NCBI GenBank assembly: GCA_033085395.1
Contig: JANQBS010000134.1
Location: 1 to 64,000 of the forward strand
DNA from: Xanthoparmelia taractica
Lineage: Eukaryota > Ascomycota > Lecanoromycetes > Lecanorales > Parmeliaceae
Length of the DNA stretch: 64,000 nucleotides
Direction of reading: 5' to 3'
Position numbers and translations under genes: made by a program. The notes beneath the pieces were generated by a model. It was not told the DNA's origin and did not search any database. It saw only the letters and a list, made by a program, of their open reading frames with translations. Below, piece after piece: positions 33,088-44,612 of this stretch; position 1 is the first letter of the stretch, and each line of letters opens with the position of its first letter.

Positions 33088-35149
33088 CTTATGATAAAGA
33101 AAAGTATGTAATGATCGACTATGATGCAACCTCACCGGGAGGAAGGAGAAGGAAGGTATACAGAGAAAAGAGAAAGATCGGCAGGGAGACAAGGCAGAAG
33201 GTGAGATTATATATGTAGGTTTGAGCTAGGAAAGATGTATGATGCAGGAAGCATGTGGGATGGTAAGAAAGCGAAGAGACAGAGAAGGCTAAGCAGAGAA
33301 GGTTACAAGTACGAGAATGCCGCTGGCCGGTGTGGGTGTTTACCGTCTACTCCTGCGTTGTGAAGAAGTAAACATAGTGTGGGTTGAGGCGAAGCATCTT
33401 GACTTATAATCCTGTGCAGCAAGCTGGACCTGCAGGTCATGACATGGTCTCTGGCGGTACCTGTTTTGGCCATGGGTGCCAGAGGGGAAGGGCTATTGTT
33501 GGAATTATGTCTCCAGGGAGCTAAAACATGAAACATAGCTTTTTCTTTCGGCCACCATGGGAAGAAGCGTCAACCAGGTCGACCTATTAAGGCCGTAGAG
33601 TCTGGAAGAGGTCTCGTTCTATAGGCCCATCTTCTTAGGTTGCTGACGAGCGTTCTATCTTTGTTCCTTCTTCGGCGGTTGGAGCAAGTAAGCGCGGTGA
33701 CCAAGTGCGGGAGCTAATCTACAATGGGAGAAGATCATTTCTATTTACGGCTCACGGTTTTCTAAGCTTCTAAAGAAGTACTTTCTAAAAAGATTGAGGC
33801 TTTGATCTGCCCTCCTCTGCATTATTCATTCATGGCTTTTGATAGTTCCACAAGTCAGCCAGCTGACTGAGAGAAAGATGGAAAGAAAGAAAGAAAGAAA
33901 AGAAAAGAAAAGAAAAGAATAGAAGAACAGAAGAGGGTGGGTAGACCTTGATTACGCGGTGCCATCGTTGATGTACTCATCGGTTCTTGCTGAAGGTGAA
34001 AAGGACTTTGGATTGAGGCACAAAATGCGGAGACGCATGGGCATGTGTTTTGACTTTGGCAGCCTCACCAACCCTTCCACGGATATTGCTCCAATGTAAA
34101 CAGTAGCGCAGTAGTCGATACGGCAGAATGCCTGTTCATGTTAATGATATGCGTGTGGACGTTCGGACTCATCGGGTTGATCCTCTGCTTGACCATGCGA
34201 TGCAACAACGGTGAACGGACATCCGAGAGCCACGATTTCGCACATGACCTTCCCATGCCATGATGACGGGTCGCTGAGAACAGAGCCTCACTAATCTTTT
34301 CCACAATGGGCGCAGCATCATCTAGAACTACCGCGCTCCTTTCCAAACGCCAGTCCTCGTGTTTAAAATGTTTGCCACACAAAGTCCTCGTGTTTCAGAA
34401 GTTGGCCTTGGTTCCGACTTCGCCTCAGGAAACATGAATGATACCTACCTCTGGCTGCCCTCACGCCAGCTGCCTCAAATCGCCTTGGCACATCGCTTTG
34501 CTTCGCCCCATGAGGCTTACCTCCTCGAGGTACAGTTTCAGGTACAGCTACTGCAGGTACCTACATCCACATCACCACCTTTACTGCACCGCCGCGCTCA
34601 CGACCTGTCCTTTGGAATTCGTAGGCGGGACGGTGCGGGGTATGCTTCAATGGCTTTCGGGTCAATTCCCTACGTCGTCCAAGTGCTTATCTTACTTTCG
34701 GCTACCATTCGTCTGAAGCACTTTTCGCACACTTAGGACGGTGTTTCAGAATATCGCCGCAGATTATCAGCGAGGTCCCGGCTCGATCGTCAAAATATGC
34801 TCGATTTTTTAACACGGAATCTGCCGAATAATGTGCTGTGGCATTTTGTGGGTCTCTGACCACAACGTAATCATTGCAGTCTTAGCTCTACAGCAACTAC
34901 TCACCCCCATGAGTATCATCGTCCCGAAGTCTATTCATGTCACGAGAAAGTGCGTCGCGAACGACGTGCTTCATTATTATCTATCTCATGAATCCGCCCT
35001 CCTAAGCTAGCTTCTCCGAGGCCTCCTACCTATGTAATCTTTTCTATCACTCGGAGAGCTCCAACAGCTCGGCGCGTGTCTTGAGCAGAAGACCGCTCAA
35101 TCAGAAGCAAAGTAGAGATCACGGCTCCCACGACCCTCCCTTTTCCCTC
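33088..35149. other. Gene-poor intergenic region
   Basis: 2.1 kb containing the Myb gene's promoter and, at 33881-33918, a GAAA/GAAAA microsatellite. Open frames near 34359-34736 lack conservation-like features or splice structure. I see no RNA gene. Confidence 0.45.
33881..33918. repeat. (GAAA)n/(GAAAA)n microsatellite
   Basis: Purine-rich tetra- and pentanucleotide run in intergenic DNA. Confidence 0.85.
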
Positions 35150-35524
35150 TCACAAGCCCCTTCCACTCCCCCATCTTCGTTCATCCTTGCTCATCTTCAC
35201 GTATGTGCCGTGGTAATCTTCTGGAACAGGACTGATACAACGGACTGCCGGCTCCTCCCTGAACTGGAGCTTCTTGCCTGTCGAGCTTGATGTTTGTCCC
35301 TGTTGTCCCTTCTTGAGAATGCTCTTGGTGGTTGGCGGTTGGGCATATGCGAATGTAGGGGGTTGCAAGGTGGAGAACCCTCGCTGGTTGAGGCGGGTAT
35401 TTCGTACCGTGGGACTGATTGGGGAAGGTGAAATGGACGTTCGTGGAAGGGGAGACTTGAGGGTAGCGGGTGCGGCGGTGGGAACGGCAAGCATGAGCTT
35501 AGGTCTGGCGGCGCGGGCAAGCAT
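35150..35524 (-). CDS. Small basic protein of unknown function
   Basis: Intron-less 124-aa frame with an ATG start. I do not recognise a named family. The N-terminus MLARAARPKLMLAVPTAAPA is basic, Ala-rich and acid-free, and could be a mitochondrial presequence. A Ser/Pro-rich stretch follows. The C-terminal third is compositionally distinct and looks conserved: KSILKKGQ, KKLQFREEPAVRCISPVPED, then YHGTYVKMSKDERRWG. The SILKK plus EEP-V-x-x-I-SPVPEDYHG arrangement resembles short fungal proteins annotated as hypothetical. Coding status is inferred from this C-terminal block and its charge pattern; no splice evidence helps. Confidence 0.6.
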   Translation of the reverse strand: MLARAARPKLMLAVPTAAPATLKSPLPRTSISPSPISPTVRNTRLNQRGFSTLQPPTFAYAQPPTTKSILKKGQQGQTSSSTGKKLQFREEPAVRCISPVPEDYHGTYVKMSKDERRWGSGRGL

Positions 35525-36705
35525 AGTGGCAGCGGGTTCCGGTTACGATGATAATGATATAAATCTTGGAAGATGTATGGCGGCTTGCTGAAAAGTGCAA
35601 CAGTGAGGTGGTGAGACAGTAAGATGGCCTGATCAACAGGAAAATATGGCAAATCTTTTGATAACGGCTTGTTCGAGTAAATAAAGATCGCAATGTCAGG
35701 ATTGGACCAGCCAATCGATCAAATGGAAGAAAAATAGCAGGTACTCAAATCAGAGACAGTTGAAAGTGACCATCAAATCGAGCTACGAAGCGTCTATATA
35801 TCTTGTCCCCCCAACAGAATCCAAGAAGAGGACCATCACTTTGCAATTCGGCTTAGCGAATCATAATGCTTGTTTTGGGACTGGAAGTAGAAGTAAGCGC
35901 CGGTGCTCGCAAGGTGGGGCAGATTTTCTGCGTCCGCTGCGGGGGATAACGAATATTCTGCAAGCCTCTGCACACATTGAATGAATATCAGCCAGTCGTA
36001 GAATCAGACGCAGTTGAGACGGGCGAGTTACCTGCCTATTGCGAATTAGCTTGCCATAAACATCAATCATGGGATAGCCAAGGACAACAGACTAATGCGC
36101 GATCCTCTGCTTTTTTGTCACCATGAAGAAGTGATACGAAGTGATGAGTCTAAAAGCACAAGAAACAACACGCTTTGCTTGATTCGTTATCTAGCAGCCC
36201 TGTGAAGGCATTACTTTTCGGAAGTTCTCGGGGTTTCCACGCCTGGTATGTGCAGTAGAAGGTGACCCACACCTAAGTTTTGGGTACAGGAAAAGTAATC
36301 CAATTGCCGCTTGTTCGAAAAGCTCGCCTGTCTCGACCAGGACATGGGATGTGAGAATCATGCAACACTGAAACCCAGAATTGATATGGAAATTCATTTG
36401 GGACTCTTCCGAATCCGGCACACCTCCTATAGATGCAGATCTTGATTACCTCGCTGGCCTGGATAGTTGACCATGTGGGGCTATCTCGATGTTGCAGCGG
36501 AGAGCCCAATAGGTAAATATGCGTATCTCTACGTATCTCCTCCTAGGCCTAGCTGTCATCGATATGGAGCGTGTACTGCTCCTTTGCTGAATGTCCCCGA
36601 GCTTAAAAAGAGCCCAATAGGCATGAAAATCGAACCCCTTCTCGGAAGTCGTGTTCGCGTAGCGACGACCGGAAGGCTTTAGAGGTCGTTGCGCGTTTAT
36701 TGTCT
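35525..36705. other. Intergenic region
   Basis: 1.2 kb with no supportable gene or repeat. The rightmost part is the 3' flank of the four-exon small gene. Confidence 0.4.
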
Positions 36706-37266
36706 TTACTTCAGCCGCCTATGGAGAGTAACGCGGTCAGCGTTTCTTCTTTCGAGCACAAATTGGAACATTGAGGCAGCTATAAAGAATGAAAGAACCT
36801 TCGACTAGGGAAACGTGTCTTGCGACTTTAGACAACATATGTCCGCTTTGAACTGTACGTACCAGCGCGCTCGCCACCTTGTTGTAAATTGGTTATCTGC
36901 TTGCGAAGCTCGACATAGAAGTCTTTACCGTTACTCATATTTTTGGCTGTCCGTTTCAGCACCGAGTACAGTAAAATTAGTAGGCTGGTAGACATACGAT
37001 TGGAAGCCCAAGCTCCGCCAGATCTTGTATTATTTGCGCCTCCGGGCTGGTACTTTGATGCTTTGACTTCTTCGAGGGTAAGATTCTTGATTGCTGGAAC
37101 GGGTTAATGCTTCGTACTGTAGATGCTGTATCTCTGTAAGAATACCATTCTTCAAGCAATCTCGCGCTTCTTGAGAGTTGAAGGAAGGCGTCGCAGGACC
37201 TTCTGAGGGTGGAGTGTATGGTTGTTGTCTGTCTCGGCCATTGCTGACCCAGGCGTTGTTCGACAT
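36706..37266 (-). CDS. Four-exon small protein of unknown function
   Basis: Assembled by hand from exons 37266-37146, 37093-36998, 36946-36863 and 36779-36706 in transcript order, giving 124 aa; I recognise no family. The start is MSNNAWVSNGRDRQQPYTPP. The middle reads ARDCLKNAIKNLTLEEVKAS then YQPGGANNTRSGGAWAS. The third exon gives a helical block KDFYVELRKQITNLQQGGER and the last one SMFQFVLERRNADRV with a basic end. All junctions have GT..AG with plausible branch sites (CATTAAC, GCTGAAAC), introns are 52, 51 and 83 bp, and the frame is kept throughout, which chance would rarely give. Reading straight through the first intron meets a stop, which hides the gene from simple ORF scans. It may be nuclear or cytosolic; no targeting signal is seen. 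NTO1 is divergent, 413 bp away. Confidence 0.68.
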
Positions 37267-37679
37267 TTGGAATTTTGCACTACCTGAATTGCTAGAAGTT
37301 CCGCTGACAGGTTGATAGCTACCAATACGAGTGCATAGCTACTAATAGTGAAGCAAGAGCTTTTTGGATCATTGTCACTGCTTCAAGACCTGCCGAATCT
37401 AGTGCCCGAGGGCCTCATTTAGCGCGTCATCTCGCGGGCCGAAGCTTTTCCTAGCCCAGCTAGCGTACCGAACCTCATCTCTACAGCGAGCTTCATTAAC
37501 GGCAATCGCCCCTGCTAGCAGGCACTGATTAGAGAATCCTACCATATCACCGGCTGCTGACTTGACAATCTACTTACAGACATCTTCCAGAACAATTCAA
37601 TGTGCGCAACACACACGTCAGCAAATGCCGAGCTTACCAAACGAGCAACGCGAGCTGATTGCACACCACAAGCGCAGTG
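37267..37679. other. Divergent promoter of small gene and NTO1
   Basis: 413 bp between divergent start codons. No specific element is claimed. Confidence 0.4.
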
Positions 37680-40600
37680 ATGGCGCCTCTTCCTTCATCC
37701 ACTGGGCGCCGCGCTTTCAACACCCGTGGTAGACCTAGTCGAAGGTCTGATCCACAGATGTCTTCTGCCGAAAGTCCTTCTGTGGGCGAGACACGGTCAT
37801 CGAAACGTCGAAAATATATACCAGGTGGTCCTGGCGGCGGTGGCCGGTACATGACTCCCGAGGGGACGGAGTCAGCAGGCCTGGGGATATTTTCAGGAGG
37901 CTACAACTATACCGGATCAAGAGGGAGACCAGGGCGCGAAAATTTAGCGAACGGAGTCCCCCCAGTCGAATTTCCACGTCCGCGTCGTGAGAGTCGAAGA
38001 GAACGTATTCCCGCAAGACCTCGATTCAGCTCGGCCGCCGCAGCAGCCGCTGCAGTGGCACATGGCGATGGTTTCAAGCCGAGAGAAGAAAGAAGCTGGG
38101 ATGAGTTCCATCCCGATCTGGATATTGGCGCACTTTTTCCAGTCTTCCGCGCAGATGAGGTTGATGGGATCAAAAAGCCTGCACCAGGTTCTTCGTTCGA
38201 CGGTAGGAATGGCAGTCCAGCTTTTGGGGAAGGAGCCAAGCAAAGCGCGACAGATGTTGGAGAGGCGCAAACAAACGGCAACGTCTTTGATCGCAACTCC
38301 GCCATCACTAGCGCAGTAGAGATCACTCCTAAACGACGCCCGGGCCGCCCGCCTCGCCGAGCAGACTCGATGCTGAAAGGAATCGGCACCCCCGAAATCC
38401 CCAAGGTCATCCCACTTCCCGGCTTCAACCCACGGGAAAAATTGACGCTGCCAAAACCTTCATTCCGCCGCTTAGATCCTTTCCTCAAATATGAGCAAAA
38501 GCACGTCGAAAAGCTCAATTACGTAGATCGATCTATGGCGAATGTAGGGTACCAGGAGAGCGAAATTTGGATTCGGCCAGAGAAGAAGTTGATCCGCGTG
38601 ACAGAGGGAAATATCGAGGAAGATCTGGATATGGCCACTGGGGAGAAAAATGAGGGAGAGGGTAACTCAGCGATTGGTAGTGCTGTGGTTGGTCGAGTCG
38701 AATATGACATGGATGAGCAAGATAATCTCTGGCTTGAGGCCCACAATATCCACAGAAAAGAAGATGGAGTCGAGGCCATCAAACCAGCGATCTTCGAAAT
38801 CACGATGACGAAGATTGAAAAGGAATGGCATGCCCTCGAAAAGAGGATCCCAAAGCCGAATCCGAAACCCCCACAGACTCATCGCCCACGTTCTAGCTCT
38901 GCTGCCGCTGTCAATGGTGAATCCGGCGCCCTTGGAGAAGAGCAAGATACCAAATGCGCAATATGCGATGATGGTGACTGCGAGAATACAAATGCAATTG
39001 TCTTTTGCGACGGCTGCGACCTAGCCGTACACCAAGAGTGCTATGGAGTTCCTTTCATACCTGAAGGGCAATGGCTATGTCGAAAGTGCCAATTGATCGG
39101 CCGCGGGACGCCTACATGTATCTTTTGCCCTAATACTGATGGAGCTTTCAAGCAGACGAACGCCTCAAGGTGGTCTCATCTATTATGCGCAATCTGGATT
39201 CCTGAGGTTTCTATAGGCAACAACACCTTCATGGAGCCAGTAATGGATGTCGAAAAGGTTCCAAAGGCTAGATGGAAACTAACCTGCTATATCTGCAGAC
39301 AGAGAATGGGCGCGTGTGTACAGTGTGGTAATAAAAATTGCTACATTGCATTCCACGTTACATGCGCTAGAAGAGCCAGGCTCTTCCTTAAGATGAAATC
39401 GACGCATGGCGGACCGGCAAGCATCGACGCCAGTGTACTCAAGGCTTTTTGTGACAAGCATGTTCCAGCGGACTGGCGTAGAGAGCATGACGTTGATAAT
39501 GCAACTAGAGACGCACTGGACTTCTATCGACGCACGATGCGCGGCAGACTCTGGGCAGATAGCCAACAATCTGCGCTGACAATGGGCGCATCACAGACAC
39601 AAGACATTTCTTTTCCAGAGCCAGTGGAAGAGCCTTCAGGTACCAGGCTTGCACTCACCCTTAATAGTAAGAAGCGGAAACTCAACCAGCCGCCGAAGGT
39701 CGTGTGGAGGCTACCATCCGGCGCACCAGTCATACCACAAGCGGTGTTTAATACAGTGGAAGCTTCTCTCCAAAGATTCGCGATTCGAAAACGAAAAGAA
39801 TTTGCTGCCGAAGCATGCAAATTCTGGACTCTCAAAAGAGAATCACGGAGAGGCGCAGCTTTATTGAAAAGGTTACAATTGCAGATGGAAACGTTCTCAT
39901 CAATGGAGATTACACGTCGCAATTTTGTAGGCATGGGAGCAGCTGGCGGGGTACGACTGCAGAGACGAATTGATTTTGCGGAGCAGCTTCTGCAAGAGGT
40001 AACCAAAATCAGGGAATTGAGCGGCCTGATCAAGGAGAAAGAGAAGTTAAAACTCGACGACGCCAAGACATTGAAGGAAATCATTGACATCGTCTACTTC
40101 CCAATCACACCAGTCCTCTGGCCGATTTTGGAAAAGGCCCAGTTGTAAGTCTTCTAATCAGTGTTTACATTAGTCGACATGTGCTAATCCATTTAAACAG
40201 GCTTGATGGCAAGGGCGTATTTCGGGAAGGCTTCGCTGACCTTGAGGAACGTTTGAACAGACGTAGTTATACATCAGTGCAAGCCTTCTCCGAAAAGTTT
40301 GGTGACGTGGTCAAGGCTTCACTGGAACCTCCCCTTATAATCGACGCGACCGAGCGCCCGCCGCATAGTGGTGGTGAGGTCTCATCGAAAGACCTGATCG
40401 CTGAGCACAAGGCCAAGAAAATGCTTGCAAATAGAATAATCAAGGCCGTCAAAGGTCCACTCGAAGATGCGATGCGAATAGAAAGTGAACTCTCTGGCAG
40501 GCCCCACGAAAAGGAGCTCCGCGACTTAGAGAGGCTACTTGAAACAAATTTGCGTTCTCGAAGTGATTCCAGGAATGAATCGCAGCTCAACGACGGTGGA

Positions 40601-41206
40601 ACTGACCTTTTACAGCAGCGGCAATCAATCAGCGGAGGTAATGCTGATGTGAAACACTCTACTAATTACAATCAAAATACCAGCAGCCTCATCGGTAGTG
40701 GAGTTGATCCTGCCATGGCGCACGCATCACACAGGGAGCAGGCTACTACTTCAAAATCAGCCAAGCACAAGGGTCATCGTCAACAGCCAACTCCAGAGTC
40801 TATGCCACCAACAAATGGCGTGGCTGGAGACGACCACACGTCAAATGGTAATGCGGAGGAACATGGAATCTACAATCTAGGCAAGCAAACGCCTCCAGAA
40901 CCAGTAACGCCACCATTGAGTTCTGGAGGCCATTCGCAACCACTTTCAGAGGGGGGTATTCCATGGTACATGGAATGCTTCGATCCTGTAGGCACACAGA
41001 TTGAAGAGGAGCGGTGGAAAGGAAGGGAGCTTGTGCGAGGCATGAGCGAAGACTTGAGTGATATGGATGAAGAAGAGCTCTCGGGGCTTGTAGAGCCTGA
41101 TGGGGCTGAGGGTGGAGGCAACTCGGCACGGCAGCAGGTAAAAGAAAAGACCGCCAAAACTCGCAAAGCTGTCAAAAAGGGAAGGAGACGGCGTACCTTT
41201 TTTTGA
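37680..41206 (+). CDS. NTO1: Nto1-like PHD/extended-PHD subunit of NuA3 histone acetyltransferase
   Basis: BRPF/Jade-family scaffold and histone H3 reader of the NuA3 acetyltransferase complex. Exons 37680-40144 and 40201-41206 give 1156 aa. An AT-hook-like motif (RRPGRPPRR, about 219-227) lies in the N-terminal third after a poly-Ala run. An enhancer-of-polycomb-like segment spans about 265-400. Then come a PHD finger (about 426-471: CAICDDGDCENTNAIVFCDG, CYGVPFIPEGQWLCRKC) and an extended PHD (about 480-600: CIFCPNTDGAFKQT, WSHLLCAIWIPEVS, CYICRQRMGACVQC, FHVTCARR). A helical region continues across the intron (LLDGKGVFREGFADLEERLN) and the tail is Ser/Asn/Pro-rich with a basic end (KKGRRRRTFF). 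The first ATG in frame is at 37680. Confidence 0.93.
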
Positions 41207-41702
41207 CTTTGCAAGACGCGCCTCAGGATCCCGCCAGGCTCTTATGAGAGGGAAGACAAGTTTAGCGGTCCAGATACGGATGATTATTGGCAAACGCTCA
41301 AGCACCGTACCTCGTTCTATCTCAAACTTTTCCCTTTAGAATTGAAGTAATACGCAGCTAAGCCGTCAGCATTGTACTATAGTCTACATAGCCTACATTT
41401 CATGCATGCCTTAATAGCAGAGAAACCAAAGTCTTTCTTCACTGCACTTTAGACCTTGACACACTAGAAGACCGGATTATGTTAGCGTGGGCGCTAGACT
41501 AGCGTGCATTCGTCGAAAAATGAAAGTCGCGAGATCACTTCTTCCACCAACACCGAACACCACCGACTCCTTTCAGATCCTCCACTGCTACCCATCAAAA
41601 CTTGAGCCTCGTCTTCTTTACACACTCCAGTAGACCGCAACAGTCCAAGAGCAAGTTTCGGTACTTCCTCAGCTTCATCCACAACTCAACTCGCTGGTCG
41701 CA
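41207..41702. other. Intergenic region NTO1/RRM gene
   Basis: 496 bp, tandem genes on the plus strand; 3' flank of NTO1 and promoter of the RRM gene. Nothing else seen. Confidence 0.4.
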
Positions 41703-42803
41703 ATGGCAACCATGGACTATGAGCAGGAGAACGGTCGCTATGATAGTATGTAAAGCCCAAGCTCTCGCTCTCATCATCTGCTTCCTCTGCTCCTATATAC
41801 TGCAATGAGATAAGGTGCTCTTAGTTGACGATACTTCCCAGACGATGAGCCACGCTACGAGCGTGACCGCAGCGCTTCACCTCGCCCAAAGCGTGAGGAC
41901 AACTATCGCGGAGGGCGTGATAGGAGCGCCTCCCCGAACGGTCGTATGGATTCTCGGTATGCTCATTAATAATCTGGGTATGACTGTGAACTCTCAGCTG
42001 ACAATCATCCTAGCGGTCCACCTCCTGAGCGTAACCAAGATGATCGCGAGTCAGGCGCCCGTAACCCGGGTTCAAATCTTTTCGTCACTGGTATTCATCC
42101 TCGTCTCTCCGAAGCAGAAGTCTCTCGTCTTTTCGAGAAATACGGCAATGTCGAAGGTTGTTCGATCATGAAGGACCCTCATACCCAAGAGTCTCGTGGA
42201 TTCGGATTCGTCAAAATGGTTACTGCCGAGGAGGCCGATGCTGCCAAGGACGGACTTCAGGGTGAGAATATCGAAGGCCGGACTCTAAGCATTGAAAAAG
42301 CTAGGCGTGCTCGTCCTAGGACTCCCACTCCTGGCAAGTACTTTGGCCCGCCAAAGCGAGGTTAGTATCTCCGGTATCTCATAATTCCTGAGAACTGATT
42401 TTAATGTTTAGAAGAGGACTTCCGTGGTCCACCTCGTGGCGGCCGCTTCGATCGCTTCGATGATCGTCGTGGCGGTGGCGGTGGGTACCGTGGGTATGGC
42501 GGTGGCCGTTACGATGACAGCTATCGTGGATCTTCTCGCTACGATGATCGTGAGCGTCGTTCTTATGGACGTCGTGATGACTATGGCTCTCGAGGCATTG
42601 ACCGGTATGCATCAGGCGGGCGCGACGACCGATACAGCAGCAGCCGCGGTGACGACTACCGTGGCGGCAGTGACTCCTATGCTGGTCGAGACTCCGGACG
42701 CTCACACGGGGCGTACGGTGATGCCCCGAGGGACTCTCGGGACTCATACGGTGGAGGTAGAGACCAAGATTACCGTTCTGACGATAGGTACTCCCGTCGA
42801 TAA
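41703..42803 (+). CDS. RRM/RGG RNA-binding protein, Tra2-like
   Basis: SR/Tra2-type RNA-binding protein, likely a splicing regulator. Exons 41703-41745, 41842-41956, 42014-42360 and 42412-42803 give 298 aa. The N-terminus carries short RS-like motifs (RDRSASPRPKR, RDRSASPNGR). One RRM spans about 73-150: RNP2 NLFVTGIHP and RNP1 SRGFGFVKM. A basic linker (RRARPRTPTPGKYFGPPKRE) follows, the conserved Tra2-type flank. The C-terminal exon is dense in Arg/Gly/Tyr/Asp (RGGGGGYRGYGGGRYDD and RYDDRERRSYGRRDDYG). The exon 2 donor at 41957 (after GATTCTCG) rather than the earlier GT keeps frame and yields GRMDSRGPPPERNQDD. The frame is unrelated to the long alternative frames seen through the same DNA. 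Confidence 0.9.
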
Positions 42804-44612
42804 ATTGCGGTCCGCTAATCCACTCAGGTGCGGAGCGCTCTGCCAAATAATGCGCCCAAACCTGTCAAGCGTTCCGAAGGTTCAAGACTAGAACTCTCAG
42901 TGTACGGCGAAGATGGCTCATGCGGTTTCTTGCTATGGTGCTCTAGGAATACGGCAGATCCTGTCGGTGCTTTCAGCATGGCTTTGCTTCCAGCATTATC
43001 ATCGGAGGCTGCACAGCGATAAGGATTTCCTTCAGATCAAAAGTATCGGCATAATTTTATTTCCTTCGATTCGGGTGAGGTTAGGATCATATACGGAGAC
43101 GGCATTCCGGCTTCATCTGCCAAACTGTACTGGCTGGAGTTCTGATCAGCGGTCTACGGAACAGCAAAGGGTTTCTTTTCAAACTTGAGGCTCGCATCGG
43201 CATCTGGCGCGTCCGAAGCTCCTCCTACAGAGCTCATCATCCTAATCAGCTTGCTCATCAAATTGTAACACTATCGCCCTTCAACTCCGCCTGCTCCAGC
43301 TTCCTCCTCCCTCACACGTAACGATCACCAAGTACAAGATACGGTCGACTCAACCATGCAATTCCACCGTACACAAGTGATTTCTCACAATAGTCCATCT
43401 TTGTCAGTGCTGTAATCTCGCCAATACACCCTTACGGTCGACGTCAGACACAAGCAATAATCGCCTGCAAGGTCAAGTACACGGCGAGGCCATGATGGAT
43501 TCATAGTATCGCTGGGCCGTATTCGAGCATGTCGCCATGGGGTTCAGCCCCCCAAGCCTTTGCCACTTTACAATATTCGGAAGTGGACTTGACCATAGGT
43601 GAGCTTTCGGTTATCAAGCAAGCCTTATCGGTCACACTTCCCAACAATCATCTCCCCATCAGCATGCTTACGGTAGAACTTTCTTAGTTACCTCTAACCG
43701 ATAGATATGCACGCCGAGACGATATCAGTGCTACGTCCCTGGCCCAGACTGGTCCCGCGCTAGTAACGAGGCATCGACTCATTGCTGCGCTCACGGCTCA
43801 TTCACGTCCTGAAAGCGGAGCGTCTCGAAGGTAGATCCTCTCTCATATCCGATTGAGAATGGGATTGTCTTCCTCAGAGTGCTCGTCTGTAACCTTGCCG
43901 TCATGAACCGACCTGTCTTCTGCTCTTCAATCTCTGACTATTGCTCAACTATATTACTTTACACTATCCCTGGATGGATGCAAACGAAGGAGATCTAGAA
44001 AACCGGAGCGGACAAGGCTCTTTCGATTGGTCCAGTTTTGCTTGGGCAGTACCCTCAAGAATGGGTCGTAGTCGATAGTAATTATTGTAGAACGCTAAGC
44101 TAAGTAGATCCGCTTCACTTTTGTGCATGTATTGGGCAGTCCGAATCAAGATGTGGGACAAATACATACCGGGTAGCATGATATGATGATTTTAACGCCG
44201 AAGAATCTGGCCACACTCCTTGAGACAATGAAGTATAGAAACAAGAGATCATATTCTCACCGCAAATGAAGTTTGCTGAGTCCAGATTGGATTAGTGGCT
44301 TGGCACCAGAAACAGCCTATGACTCTTATCATCTTGAGCATTTTTTCATCGGTCCTCACACTGCGCTCAACTCCCTGAAGCACAAGGACGTGGACTTGTC
44401 TATCACCCACAGACTAAGTCCATGTCTCGGAAACCGTTAGTACTGCATCCGGAGCTTTTCGCTAGCTCTGCCTAACTTTCACAAAGGCCACTCAATCAAC
44501 CTCTCGACTGACATTCTTTGTCCTTTTTGCCCATTACCATTCGAAAACGGAAAACCCTAGCGATTAACTTGGCTTATTTATTCTCCCTTACTGTCCAAGT
44601 CTTCGACATCTC
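42804..44612. other. Intergenic region before MEX67
   Basis: 1.8 kb with the 3' flank of the RRM gene and the MEX67 promoter. Short frames here have no recognisable domain or coherent splice structure. No tRNA-like A/B box pair was noticed by eye. Confidence 0.4.

Noticed and set aside
34359..34736. 125-codon plus-strand frame in the gene-poor region
   Set aside because: No recognisable motif, no splice structure and composition like translated intergenic DNA.
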